Shown here piece after piece: positions 1 through 7,071 of a stretch of 64,000 nt of DNA (the first letter of the stretch is position 1; every line of letters begins with the position of its first letter). This DNA comes from a virus. Below the pieces are notes generated by a model, which made no database searches, had not been told where the DNA came from, and worked only from the letters and a program-made list of their open reading frames with translations. The position numbers and the translations under genes are program-made. The DNA lies in IMG/VR virus record IMGVR_UViG_3300022866_000322, positions 62,001 to 126,000 of that record; one strand, given 5' to 3'.

Positions 1-456
1 CTACAGTTTGATCAACTTTTAATAGTGGACAATGGTAGTCCAGAGCTTCCAGGCTGGGGCGATAACAGAATAATTTACAATCTTGATCGACCTTGGTTTG
101 CAAACAAGGATATCATAATATATCGTTACGAAGATACGATAGATACTGATGACCACCTAATCAGATCTGCACAAGTTGCTAAAGAATATACCACACTGTA
201 TGGTTTTGACAAATTGCTACACATGGAATCTGATGTGTACATTTTAAGCAAACGATTGGCTAAATTTATTAATGAACAAGACTTGGTAACTTTCCCTGGT
301 GAACTATGTGCAGATTACATAGGAGACAACTACGGCCAGACTCATGACGTACTACCAAACAATATAGATTATGCTACTGGAATTGGTGAAGATTGGGACG
401 ATGTACACCAAAAACATCTTGACAAGAAGCGTAATTACACATATAATAGAACTTAA
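1..456 (+). CDS. glycosyltransferase-like protein, 3' part only
   Basis: The frame is open from the first base, so the gene begins upstream of the window. A GTG at 25 is only an internal codon. The visible 151 residues contain LLIVDNGSPE near the start and LLHMESDVYIL in the middle, which resemble the first strand and the acidic metal-binding motif of GT-A-like nucleotide-sugar transferases. This is a fold-level guess without the N-terminus. A tRNA follows 26 bases after the stop codon. Confidence 0.55.
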   Translation, partial: LQFDQLLIVDNGSPELPGWGDNRIIYNLDRPWFANKDIIIYRYEDTIDTDDHLIRSAQVAKEYTTLYGFDKLLHMESDVYILSKRLAKFINEQDLVTFPGELCADYIGDNYGQTHDVLPNNIDYATGIGEDWDDVHQKHLDKKRNYTYNRT

Positions 457-482
457 GAAATTAGGAAAGTTGTAGTAGTAAC

Positions 483-572
483 GGAAGTGTGGCCGAGTGG
501 CTTAAGGCGGGAGATTACTAATCTCTTGTACGTGCAAACGTACCGTGGGTTCGAATCCTACCACTTCCGCCA
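483..572 (+). tRNA. tRNA-Ser (anticodon ACT), class II
   Basis: Acceptor arms GGAAGTG (483-489) and CACTTCC (562-568) pair perfectly, followed by discriminator G and an encoded CCA. The D-loop is of the GGCCGAGTGG type, a long variable arm pairs GTACGT with ACGTAC, and the T-loop is TTCGAAT. The anticodon stem-loop is GGAGA-TTACTAA-TCTCT, giving anticodon ACT for codon AGT. The long variable arm and discriminator G identify serine rather than leucine. A34 in place of the usual G34 (GCT) is unusual. Confidence 0.93.
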
Positions 573-602
573 AATGTTTTAACAAGATACAATGGAGATA
601 GT

Positions 603-758
603 ATGACAGTTAATAAGAAGAACAGCCCATTAACATATGAATCAGGCAAGCTAAGACTCGGTCCATTAAGCACAGGAAAACTAGAAGAAATGTTGAAAAC
701 TTGTAGACCAAGACACAAGAACAAAATTATTAACGAGATAGCAAAGAGAAGTAAATAA
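603..758 (+). CDS. small basic hypothetical protein, 51 aa
   Basis: ATG at 603 follows a GGAG at 593-596 with a good spacing, and the frame runs to TAA at 756-758. The product is Lys/Arg-rich (begins MTVNKKNSPLTY, ends AKRSK) with no recognised domain. It lies between two tRNA genes. The good ribosome-binding site and hydrophilic composition support a real gene. Confidence 0.6.
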   Translation: MTVNKKNSPLTYESGKLRLGPLSTGKLEEMLKTCRPRHKNKIINEIAKRSK

Positions 759-764
759 ACGCAT

Positions 765-841
765 GCTGGTGTAGCTCAGTTGGTAGTAGCGCCTGCTTTG
801 TAAGCAGGATGTCGGGAGTTCGAGTCTCTCCTCCAGCACCA
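765..841 (+). tRNA. tRNA-Thr (anticodon TGT)
   Basis: Acceptor GCTGGTG (765-771) pairs with CTCCAGC (831-837) with one T-T mismatch. The anticodon stem-loop CCTGC-TTTGTAA-GCAGG gives TGT. A TTCGAGT T-loop, discriminator A and encoded CCA are present. It reads ACA, which appears to be a preferred Thr codon in this window. Confidence 0.93.
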
Positions 842-846
842 ACCTT

Positions 847-921
847 GTCCGGTTCGTCTATCGGTTAGGACTCGGGATTTTCATTCCCGCAAGAGGGGTT
901 CGACTCCCCTACCGGATGCCA
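847..921 (+). tRNA. tRNA-Glu (anticodon TTC)
   Basis: Acceptor GTCCGGT (847-853) pairs with ACCGGAT (911-917). The anticodon stem-loop CGGGA-TTTTCAT-TCCCG gives TTC. The T-arm is GAGGGGTTCGACTCCCC-like, with discriminator G and encoded CCA. Only five bases separate it from tRNA-Thr, so the two are probably processed from one precursor. Confidence 0.93.
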
Positions 922-938
922 AGTATAAGGAAACACTA

Positions 939-1163
939 ATGAAAAATGGATTGCGTTGGTTCGGCTTCATACTAGCAATGGTTAGTGCTTTCCTTTTAAG
1001 CGGAGGTAATCCTGATGTGCAATGGATGGGCTGGGCAGTTGGTACAGTTAGTTCTGCAATGTGGGTTTACTTTGGTTTTAAGGATAGTGATACTCCTAGA
1101 GCATTAATGGAAGTAATGTATTTGTTACTTGCGATGAGAGGAATATATAATTGGGTAATCTAA
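939..1163 (+). CDS. small integral membrane protein, 74 aa
   Basis: A short protein with three predicted hydrophobic segments (about residues 5-22, 28-47 and 55-73) separated by short polar loops. An AAGGAAAC sequence precedes the ATG. Its W/G-rich spacing (NPDVQWMGW, then WVYFGF) resembles the protein at 29812-30045, so both may belong to one family of tiny phage membrane proteins. Function unknown. Confidence 0.7.
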   Translation: MKNGLRWFGFILAMVSAFLLSGGNPDVQWMGWAVGTVSSAMWVYFGFKDSDTPRALMEVMYLLLAMRGIYNWVI

Positions 1164-1179
1164 ATAATAAAGGAACAGT

Positions 1180-1770
1180 ATGTCACTAGTACCAATGGTA
1201 ATTGAAACAACGTCAAAAGGCGAACGTGCTTATGATATCTACAGTAGATTACTCAAAGAGCGTATTATTATGCTGAATGGTCCTGTGGAAGATAACATGA
1301 GTAATTTAATTGTTAGCCAACTGCTGTTCCTAGAATCAGAAGACCCAGACAAGGATATTAATTTATTTGTTAACAGTCCAGGTGGTGTTATTACAGCAGG
1401 CATGGCTATATACGATACCATGCAGTTTATCAAATGTGATGTAGCAACCTATGTGATTGGACAAGCATGTTCAATGGGGTCATTCCTAGCACAAGCAGGA
1501 GCGCCAGGCAAGCGTCACATGTTGCCCTATGCTAGACACATGATTCATCAGCCCAGTGGCGGCACACGCGGTATGCAGAGTGATATAGAAATACAGTACA
1601 AAGAAATTACCAAGATGAAAGAAATACTCACAGAGTTGTATGTTAAACACAACACAGCAGGCAAGACATATGACGACTTTGAGATTGACATGGACCGTGA
1701 TACATTCATGAGTTCAGAAGAATCATTGGAATACGGATTAATAGACAAAATTATTGACAAAAGGCCATAA
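1180..1770 (+). CDS. clpP: ATP-dependent Clp protease proteolytic subunit
   Basis: Serine peptidase of family S14 that forms the tetradecameric degradation chamber of Clp proteases. The 196-aa product has the full catalytic triad: Ser98 in QACSMGS, His123 in MIHQPSGG and Asp172 in DMDRD. The oxyanion-strand motif NSPGG is at 65-69. Length and spacing match mature bacterial ClpP. The start follows AAGGAACAGT. A ClpA-type unfoldase with a ClpP-docking loop is encoded at 40677-42944, so the phage may build or redirect a ClpAP machine. Confidence 0.95.
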   Translation: MSLVPMVIETTSKGERAYDIYSRLLKERIIMLNGPVEDNMSNLIVSQLLFLESEDPDKDINLFVNSPGGVITAGMAIYDTMQFIKCDVATYVIGQACSMGSFLAQAGAPGKRHMLPYARHMIHQPSGGTRGMQSDIEIQYKEITKMKEILTELYVKHNTAGKTYDDFEIDMDRDTFMSSEESLEYGLIDKIIDKRP

Positions 1771-1791
1771 TAAACCCGGATTATTAGCTGA

Positions 1792-2490
1792 ATGGCAACT
1801 CAAGAGCAAAAAGAAAAACTGGTAGAAATACTCAAATTCACTTCATGTACATATACGATCAGTATCTCAGGATACGGCAGGGAGCACGTGGTTGGATGTA
1901 TTCCCAATCAGTCTAGTATCAAGTACCTAAAGGACAACAACATTCAGTGGGAGCATGCACTGTTTATGGATCTTGATGAGTGGGTAGACGATGGGCATAA
2001 ACTACCAGACCATCCGTTAATCGACGATGATGGTGTGTATGCACGTGACTGGAGTGAGCTGGATGACATTTGCCGTTGCTGGGGTGCTGAGCGAGGTGTT
2101 TACACCTATATATCAATTGACGATGAGAATGGCGATCCTGTAATTGAGTTCAGCACAGACTACGAAACATTAACCAATTTGGGTGTGAGTTACGAGTCGG
2201 AATCTGAGGTAGATATAGATAATGTAGAGAAGGCACAACAGTATAGAAAAAAAGGACGCTGGATTGCAGAAGTCTGCAATTTCGAAGAAGGAACGTTTTT
2301 TGTGGGTGATATAGAACTAACACAACCGTTTGACATCACAAAACTATTAGTGTATGCTTCAACTATAAACGAATCACCAGACATTATTAATGGTGTTAGT
2401 TACGATAATAATCCAATTGACTACCTTGACAATAACATTATTAACAATAGTATCGAAAGCAATCTTATTGATTTAGATGAATGGACATGA
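1792..2490 (+). CDS. hypothetical acidic protein, 232 aa
   Basis: No family recognised. The protein is acidic and soluble, with many Asp/Glu clusters (MDLDEWVDDG near residue 60, LIDLDEWT at the end) and an Asn-rich C-terminal tail. It starts 21 bases after clpP and ends one base before the next ATG, so it is translated as part of the same transcript. Confidence 0.7.
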   Translation: MATQEQKEKLVEILKFTSCTYTISISGYGREHVVGCIPNQSSIKYLKDNNIQWEHALFMDLDEWVDDGHKLPDHPLIDDDGVYARDWSELDDICRCWGAERGVYTYISIDDENGDPVIEFSTDYETLTNLGVSYESESEVDIDNVEKAQQYRKKGRWIAEVCNFEEGTFFVGDIELTQPFDITKLLVYASTINESPDIINGVSYDNNPIDYLDNNIINNSIESNLIDLDEWT

Positions 2491-2491
2491 A

Positions 2492-2926
2492 ATGCAAACA
2501 CTTAAAGTAGGATTCACCTGCAGTACGTTTGATTTACTTCATGCCGGGCATGTGACCATGTTAGAAGATGCGAGAAGTCAATGTGACTATTTGATATGTG
2601 GATTACAGGTTGACCCTACCCTGGATCGTCCAGAAAAGAACTCACCTATACAGTCTGTGGTGGAACGATATACACAGCTCAAAGCATTATCTTGTGTAGA
2701 TGAAATAGTTCCGTATGCTTACGAACGTGACTTAGAAGATATACTCAGCATGTACAATATTGATGTGCGTATACTAGGTGATGAGTATGCTACCAAAGAC
2801 TTCACAGGTAAAGACATCTGTAAACAGCGTGGCATACAGCTATACTTTAACAAGCGTGAACACAGATTCAGTTCAAGCGAACTGCGTCAACGAGTAGCGG
2901 CTAAAGAGAAGTCTTCTTCTTCTTAG
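2492..2926 (+). CDS. cytidylyltransferase-like nucleotidyltransferase
   Basis: The protein has the HxGH signature of the nucleotidylyltransferase superfamily (FDLLHAGH near residues 13-20), followed by the VERYTQLKAL region. RFSSSELR near the C-terminus resembles the family's terminal phosphate-binding motif. At about 144 aa it matches glycerol-3-phosphate cytidylyltransferase (TagD) or the RfaE C-terminal domain, which transfer CMP or AMP to a phosphorylated sugar or polyol. An in-frame ATG at 2477 would add five residues and overlap the previous gene. The ATG at 2492 places the first beta strand at the family's usual distance. The exact substrate is not readable. Confidence 0.85.
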   Translation: MQTLKVGFTCSTFDLLHAGHVTMLEDARSQCDYLICGLQVDPTLDRPEKNSPIQSVVERYTQLKALSCVDEIVPYAYERDLEDILSMYNIDVRILGDEYATKDFTGKDICKQRGIQLYFNKREHRFSSSELRQRVAAKEKSSSS

Positions 2927-3074
2927 TGGTTGACTTGGCTTTAGTTGGTTTGTACACATCAGTTATTTCAGTTGATTCCATTGGTATTGCTTTTGCCTTT
3001 TGTTTTTCTTTCGCTTCTCTTTTGGCTTGCATTTCTGCTGGAGTTATTGTGTTGCCTTTAACTTTAAAAACCAT
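2901..3074 (-). CDS. small Lys-rich protein, 57 aa, minus strand
   Basis: The minus-strand frame encodes a hydrophilic protein (MVFKVKGNTITPAEMQAK at the start) with a C-terminal run of basic residues ending TKKKKTSL. An alternative ATG at 3083 exists, but AAAGGA lies about 10 bases before the ATG at 3074 and only one base before the other. A perfect TATAAATA element reads toward it from 3110. The opposite-strand frame here is a hydrophobic artefact. The 3' end overlaps the cytidylyltransferase gene by 26 bases in convergent orientation. Confidence 0.6.
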   Translation of the reverse strand: MVFKVKGNTITPAEMQAKREAKEKQKAKAIPMESTEITDVYKPTKAKSTTKKKKTSL

Positions 3075-3102
3075 GATCGACATTTCCTTTAATTGTTATA
3101 AG

Positions 3103-3110
3103 TATTTATA
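3103..3110 (-). promoter_or_regulatory. T4-type late promoter element (TATAAATA), minus strand
   Basis: The minus strand reads TATAAATA, the exact T4 late consensus, about 20-28 bases upstream of the two possible starts of the minus-strand gene ending at 2901. It supports that gene being real and expressed late. Confidence 0.55.
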
Positions 3111-3349
3111 TGCTGGTCGATCATTATCATCCCTTCAGGTTCCATGCAACAGTGCCATGGCCTGGACAACCAGACAATCCACAAGTGGATTGGGTATGGG
3201 GTATTGGGCAAATTGAAGACTGGTTGCAACAGTGCATTGGTTCTAGGCATCAACTATGGGCATACGATGATTGCCCTGCAACGTATCAATTAGGAGTAGC
3301 ATTCAAGTGGGACAAGGATCGAACACTTTTTGTATTAACTTGGTCATAA
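3110..3349 (+). CDS. hypothetical protein, 79 aa
   Basis: A tryptophan-rich soluble protein (PWPGQPDNPQ, VDWVWGIGQIEDWLQQ, ending VLTWS) with no recognised domain. Its composition looks like real coding sequence. No ribosome-binding site is clear before the ATG at 3110, which lies inside the TATTTATA complement of a minus-strand promoter, so the start is uncertain. It ends five bases before the radical SAM gene. Confidence 0.55.
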   Translation: MLVDHYHPFRFHATVPWPGQPDNPQVDWVWGIGQIEDWLQQCIGSRHQLWAYDDCPATYQLGVAFKWDKDRTLFVLTWS

Positions 3350-3353
3350 ACTA

Positions 3354-4511
3354 ATGGCAGAGCTCAACAAAGAGTTCTTCTGCCCAGCTCCCTTTGCAGG
3401 AGGTTATGTTGACGTAAAGAAGATAGCATATCCTTGCTGTAAAATACGTGTAACAGAATTTGAAAATGATCCAGGTTGCGACTTAACTAAAAACAACCTA
3501 TCAACAGCATATCATAGTAAATCTTTTAAAGATCTGAGGGAACAGTTCGAAAACAATGAGAAACCTGATCAATGTCAGGAATGTTGGCGTGCCGAAGACG
3601 CAGGTTGTGAGAGTGAAAGAAATCACCTAACTAAGTTAATCACTACTGATACAAACAGTTTGAATTCGGCTAACGTAGGACTTAAAAAGTTACAAATAGT
3701 GCCGAGTATCACCTGCAATTTCAAATGTAGAATTTGCGACAGTAATTTTAGTTCAGCTATTGCTATGGAAGAAATAAAATTTGCAGAGGCCGCAAATAAA
3801 GAAAAACTTTTATTAAATTTGCAAAATCGCAGTCTAATAGACATAGAATACACTAAAAGAATATTGCAAGACAGTTTATCTGGTTTGACAATGTTACAAG
3901 TATTGGGTGGCGAGCCGACACTGATGAAAAACTTGCCAGAGCTACTAGAGTATATAATTGCACAAGGAGATCACAAACACATAGACCTTGCAATTAACAC
4001 CAATGGCAGTATTTGGTCTGACCGTTTAACGGAAATACTACAAAAATTTAAAAGTTGTAAAATGCTAATTAGCATAGATGCTTTTGGTAAAAGATTTGAA
4101 GATCAACGTGGGGGTTGTTGGCAAGATATTGAAGATAATTTCGACAGATGGTTGACTGTTCCAAACGTTTCTGTAATAATAACAGCAACAGTCAGCATAC
4201 AAAATGTATTATATGTAGATGAAATTGTAGACTTTGTAAAAAGTAAAGGAGTTTTTGTAGGTTGGAATTATGTAGATGACCCTAGTGAATTATCCATAGA
4301 TAACTTAACACAGACGGCAAAAGACTTGGTATACTTGAAGTACATAAATCACGAATCTAACGAGTTGCATGGTATTGCTACTCGGGTAATGCAAACTCCA
4401 GCAGTGTCTGGACAGAAATTTATTAGCCTAATGGACCTTTACGATTTACGTAGAGGTACTAACTTTAAACAATCACATGGAGAGATATATGATGCAATGT
4501 CAGCTAAGTAG
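3354..4511 (+). CDS. radical SAM protein, twitch/SPASM-like phage family
   Basis: The CxxxCxxC site that binds the SAM-cleaving 4Fe-4S cluster is at Cys121-Cys125-Cys128 (CNFKCRIC), and the LGGEP motif is at 184-188. An N-terminal Cys set (Cys10, Cys28-29, Cys74, Cys77) could hold a second cluster. The 385-aa length and the order of an N-terminal Cys domain followed by the radical SAM core are shared with the protein at 58470-60035. Substrate unknown; such proteins often modify peptides or cofactors. The stop codon at 4509-4511 is 19 bases before the cytochrome start. Confidence 0.88.
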   Translation: MAELNKEFFCPAPFAGGYVDVKKIAYPCCKIRVTEFENDPGCDLTKNNLSTAYHSKSFKDLREQFENNEKPDQCQECWRAEDAGCESERNHLTKLITTDTNSLNSANVGLKKLQIVPSITCNFKCRICDSNFSSAIAMEEIKFAEAANKEKLLLNLQNRSLIDIEYTKRILQDSLSGLTMLQVLGGEPTLMKNLPELLEYIIAQGDHKHIDLAINTNGSIWSDRLTEILQKFKSCKMLISIDAFGKRFEDQRGGCWQDIEDNFDRWLTVPNVSVIITATVSIQNVLYVDEIVDFVKSKGVFVGWNYVDDPSELSIDNLTQTAKDLVYLKYINHESNELHGIATRVMQTPAVSGQKFISLMDLYDLRRGTNFKQSHGEIYDAMSAK

Positions 4512-4530
4512 TTTTATAGGAGACGCAATA

Positions 4531-4917
4531 GTGAACTGGAAAGAACGACTTGTAGGAGCAGTGGGTAGTTTAATAGCAATATGTTTATTGATGTGGTTGA
4601 TCATTGCAACCATTCCTGCACATGCAGGAGTAACAGGAACAGCCGCACCAGGATCAGGTGCTAACGTAAAGCCAGCAGGTGAACTGGTAATTAAGAACAA
4701 CTACTGTGTAGCATGCCACAATGTAAATGTTAAAATGGTAGGTCCGGCATTTAAAGACATAGCCGCAAAGTACACAGAAGCTGACAGAGAGTATTTGGTT
4801 GAAAAGATACTCAAAGGCAGTATGGGTGTATGGGGTCAGATTCCTATGCCACCAAATGCTGTAGACCAACAGCAAGCAAATCAAGCAATTACTTGGATCC
4901 TAAGCCTTGAAAAATAG
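4531..4917 (+). CDS. class I cytochrome c (c551/c552-type), exported
   Basis: A GTG at 4531 preceded by AGGAG with suitable spacing gives a 128-aa protein. Residues 8-30 are a hydrophobic signal segment ending AHA. The haem attachment motif CVACH is at 59-63, VGPAFKDIAAKY follows at 70-81, and IPMPPNA around Met106 supplies the axial Met ligand. This is the full c551/c552 signature of small periplasmic electron carriers that pass electrons to terminal oxidases or reductases. An earlier in-frame ATG at 4477 would overlap the previous gene and lacks this ribosome-binding site. Maturation would require the host Ccm system. Confidence 0.92.
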   Translation: MNWKERLVGAVGSLIAICLLMWLIIATIPAHAGVTGTAAPGSGANVKPAGELVIKNNYCVACHNVNVKMVGPAFKDIAAKYTEADREYLVEKILKGSMGVWGQIPMPPNAVDQQQANQAITWILSLEK

Positions 4918-4918
4918 G

Positions 4919-4947
4919 TTGACTTTGCTACCAAAAGAGTCTATAAT
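4919..4947 (+). promoter_or_regulatory. sigma-70-type promoter (TTGACT-17-TATAAT)
   Basis: A TTGACT -35 at 4919-4924 and a TATAAT -10 at 4942-4947 are separated by exactly 17 bases. It starts two bases after the cytochrome stop codon and is 33 bases from the next ATG at 4980. It probably drives the membrane protein, IF-1 and SOD run. Confidence 0.75.
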
Positions 4948-4979
4948 ATACGTATATTATAAACACAAACAATAAAACT

Positions 4980-5321
4980 ATGACATTCTTAGACCTTATA
5001 TTTTTTATCATGCTTGGTTATCTAATCTGGAATCTATTTGCCAGTTATGTGCTAAAGCAAAAGCTATCAGCGTATGTTGCTGGCATGGAGCAAGCACGGG
5101 TTGGTGTTAAGGCACTGGAAGAAAAAGTAATGATAGTTAAAACAGAAATAATACAGTTCGAACAAGATAAAGAACTTGTGTTATTATATGATCGCAACAA
5201 CAGTTTCCTAGGACAAGGACCAACTGAAGATGAAGCCATTGATAGCATTCGCAAGGAGTACCCTACTGAAACTTTTGTTTTAGTAGATGCTGATACTAAA
5301 CTAAGCGAGCCTGCAGTATGA
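4980..5321 (+). CDS. single-pass membrane protein with coiled coil, 113 aa
   Basis: Residues 3-21 form one hydrophobic helix (DLIFFIMLGYLIW). A charged helical region of about 35-65 (GVKALEEKVMIVKTEIIQFEQ) is probably a coiled coil, and the C-terminal part is soluble. Function unknown. It is the first gene after a strong sigma-70-like promoter and overlaps the next gene by an ATGA junction. Confidence 0.7.
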   Translation: MTFLDLIFFIMLGYLIWNLFASYVLKQKLSAYVAGMEQARVGVKALEEKVMIVKTEIIQFEQDKELVLLYDRNNSFLGQGPTEDEAIDSIRKEYPTETFVLVDADTKLSEPAV

Positions 5322-5701
5322 CCATGCACTTAGAAGGCCCGTGGCTCAGTACCACAGGCAAAAGCAAGCGTAAACACAAGTACCGTACAGCAGAGGCCGC
5401 ACAACAAGCAAGAAAAAATTCAGAAAATTGGAAGCAGTTGCTGGACAAGCATAACGTGCCGGAACCTGCTAAACGTGTACCCAAGCGTTTGGAAAAAAGT
5501 GTTTACGTTGAGACAAAGGGGTATCGCAGGGAGACACCGCACATACCGAGTCTGAGTACGGGTGTTGGCACAGCAGTGAAAGCGCCTGACAAGGTATACA
5601 CAGGCAACAAAATTATAGGCATAGGCACACTGCACAAATCAAATGCAGTTCCTGTGTTTAGTAATGAAGATGCAATAGCCATCAGCAAAATGAGGAGATA
5701 G
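5318..5701 (+). CDS. hypothetical basic protein, 127 aa
   Basis: No recognised domain. The protein is rich in Lys/Arg ([20 protein letters not shown] near the start, KRVPKRLEK in the middle) with a Pro/Gly-rich C-terminal half. The start codon overlaps the preceding stop, so it is translationally coupled to the membrane protein gene. IF-1 follows after one base. Confidence 0.65.
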   Translation: MTMHLEGPWLSTTGKSKRKHKYRTAEAAQQARKNSENWKQLLDKHNVPEPAKRVPKRLEKSVYVETKGYRRETPHIPSLSTGVGTAVKAPDKVYTGNKIIGIGTLHKSNAVPVFSNEDAIAISKMRR

Positions 5702-5702
5702 A

Positions 5703-5921
5703 TTGGCAAAGGAAGAACTACTAACATTCGAAGGTGAAATAACAGACCTTCTACCAAACGCAAGTTTTCGTGTTAAGTTAGAAAACGATCACGAAATTAT
5801 AGCCACACTTGCTGGCAAACTAAGACGATTTAACATTAGAGTAGCACTTGGTGACAAGGTTGATATTGAAATGAGTCCATATGATTTAAACCGCGGACGC
5901 ATAGTATATCGCACTAAATAG
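5703..5921 (+). CDS. infA: translation initiation factor IF-1
   Basis: The 72-aa product matches bacterial IF-1 along its whole length: [11 protein letters not shown] at the start, [17 protein letters not shown], the [13 protein letters not shown] core and GRIVYRTK at the end. This is the single OB-fold factor that occupies the ribosomal A site during initiation. It starts at TTG (5703), directly after the previous stop, behind GGAG at 5694-5697. Being full length with the conserved PYDL..GRIV motif, it is probably functional. Confidence 0.93.
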   Translation: MAKEELLTFEGEITDLLPNASFRVKLENDHEIIATLAGKLRRFNIRVALGDKVDIEMSPYDLNRGRIVYRTK

Positions 5922-5925
5922 TAGT

Positions 5926-6507
5926 ATGCTTACTACAGAACTTATACCCAATCAGACGTACACTTCAGAGGATACTACTTGTCCTCGAACTAAAGCGGCG
6001 GCTTGCCAATGTGAGTCTGTTAATGCAATCTCAGAGGATCAAGATTTTACACAAGCAGTATGTGAACTAGACCACAGTGACAAAGTCAAAGGTACTATTC
6101 TTTTAGTTAGCAAACCTGGAAAAGGCACACTGATCCGAGGACAAATAACGGGCCTTGAACCCGGAGAGCACGGGTTTCACATACACGAGTATGGTGATCT
6201 AAGCAACGGATGCGAAAGTGCTGGGGCTCATTACAATCCAGACGGTGTAGACCACGGTGACATCAGCAAAGGACATGTAGGCGATCTAGGTAATGTTATT
6301 GCTAATGACAAAGGTGTTGCTAACTTTATGATAAAGGCACCCCGAGTGGATCTAACAGGAGATCGGAGTGTTGTAGGTAGAGCAATAGTAATACATAGCA
6401 AACAAGATGACCTTGGAAAAGGCGGAGACGAAGAATCATTGAAGACTGGGAATGCTGGTGATCGACTGGCATGTGGAGTTATAGTCTTACGTGGTTCTGA
6501 TGATTAG
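5926..6507 (+). CDS. sodC: Cu/Zn superoxide dismutase with Cys-rich N-terminal extension
   Basis: Dismutates superoxide to oxygen and hydrogen peroxide. Copper ligands His85, His87 (GFHIHEYGD), His102 and His157 are present, as are zinc ligands His102, His110, His117 and Asp120. The structural disulfide Cys96-Cys183 and GNAGDRLACGVI near the C-terminus complete the family signature. The first 47 residues form an extra region with Cys19, Cys27, Cys29 and Cys46 and no signal peptide, whereas bacterial SodC is normally exported. The protein would stay in the cytoplasm or be packaged. The ATG lies four bases after infA. Confidence 0.94.
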   Translation: MLTTELIPNQTYTSEDTTCPRTKAAACQCESVNAISEDQDFTQAVCELDHSDKVKGTILLVSKPGKGTLIRGQITGLEPGEHGFHIHEYGDLSNGCESAGAHYNPDGVDHGDISKGHVGDLGNVIANDKGVANFMIKAPRVDLTGDRSVVGRAIVIHSKQDDLGKGGDEESLKTGNAGDRLACGVIVLRGSDD

Positions 6508-6552
6508 TGATGTCTACCTAATGGTTAATGGTACTTTTGTATTGGAGAATTT

Positions 6553-6702
6553 ATGAATACTAAAGGAATATGCAGAGCATGCTTGCATGCCGCACACTGT
6601 GGACACAGTTGTGTAGATGAACACTGCGACTACTGCACAGAATGTTATTGTGAAAAATGCAACCCTATAAAGGAAGAACATTATGGAAATATTAACAGTT
6701 GA
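6553..6702 (+). CDS. Cys/His-rich miniprotein, 49 aa, probable metal binding
   Basis: ATG at 6553 follows GGAGAA and the frame ends at TGA 6700-6702. Of 49 residues, nine are Cys (7, 10, 16, 20, 25, 28, 31, 33, 36) and five are His. They are arranged as CRACLH, HCGHSC, CDYC and CYCEKC pairs typical of treble-clef or zinc-ribbon folds. It overlaps the start of the Fe-S carrier gene by 20 bases. A role in zinc or Fe-S handling is inference from composition and neighbourhood. Confidence 0.7.
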   Translation: MNTKGICRACLHAAHCGHSCVDEHCDYCTECYCEKCNPIKEEHYGNINS

Positions 6703-7015
6703 ACAAAGCGCAACAAGTAAACTAAAAGAACTTATCGCAGAAGAAGACAACCCAAACCTTAAACTGCGTATATTTGTGCAAGGTGGCGGCTGTAGTGGCT
6801 TCCAATATGGGTTTACATTCGACGAAGACACTGCTGATGATGATTACAGCATAGATGCCGGTGACGGAGTTGGTATTCTAATAGATCATATGAGTGCAGA
6901 ATACCTTAAAGGTTCCACAATCAAGTTCACAAAGGATTTGATGAGCCAAAGTTTTGCTATTGTCAACCCTAATGCTACAGCAACTTGCGGATGTGGAAGC
7001 AGTTTTAACGCATAA
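6683..7015 (+). CDS. A-type iron-sulfur carrier (IscA/ErpA/HesB family)
   Basis: The 110-aa protein has the three invariant cysteines of A-type carriers: Cys37 in GGGCSGF, and Cys102 and Cys104 in TCGCGSSF. These receive an Fe-S cluster from the scaffold and deliver it to apo-enzymes. The full length matches ErpA. Three radical SAM proteins in this window are 4Fe-4S clients that might need it. Confidence 0.93.
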   Translation: MEILTVEQSATSKLKELIAEEDNPNLKLRIFVQGGGCSGFQYGFTFDEDTADDDYSIDAGDGVGILIDHMSAEYLKGSTIKFTKDLMSQSFAIVNPNATATCGCGSSFNA

Positions 7016-7045
7016 CCCCCCAAAACCTTAAACTTTATAACTGCC

Positions 7046-7052
7046 ATAAATA
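7046..7052 (+). promoter_or_regulatory. T4-type late promoter element (ATAAATA)
   Basis: CATAAATAC lies 19 bases before the ATG of the giant fibre gene, leaving room for a GAGGAT ribosome-binding site at 7061-7066. Position and sequence fit the TATAAATA element used by T4-like late transcription. Confidence 0.6.
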
Positions 7053-7071
7053 CTCTGTATGAGGATGATTT

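Noticed and set aside
2926-3216. Hydrophobic plus-strand ORF opposite the small Lys-rich minus-strand gene
   Set aside because: Its composition is the complement of Lys/Glu codons; the minus-strand frame has a late-type promoter, a ribosome-binding site and natural composition.
6514-6831. 105-codon minus-strand ORF
   Set aside because: Antisense to the Cys-rich miniprotein and the Fe-S carrier, both with clear family or composition evidence.
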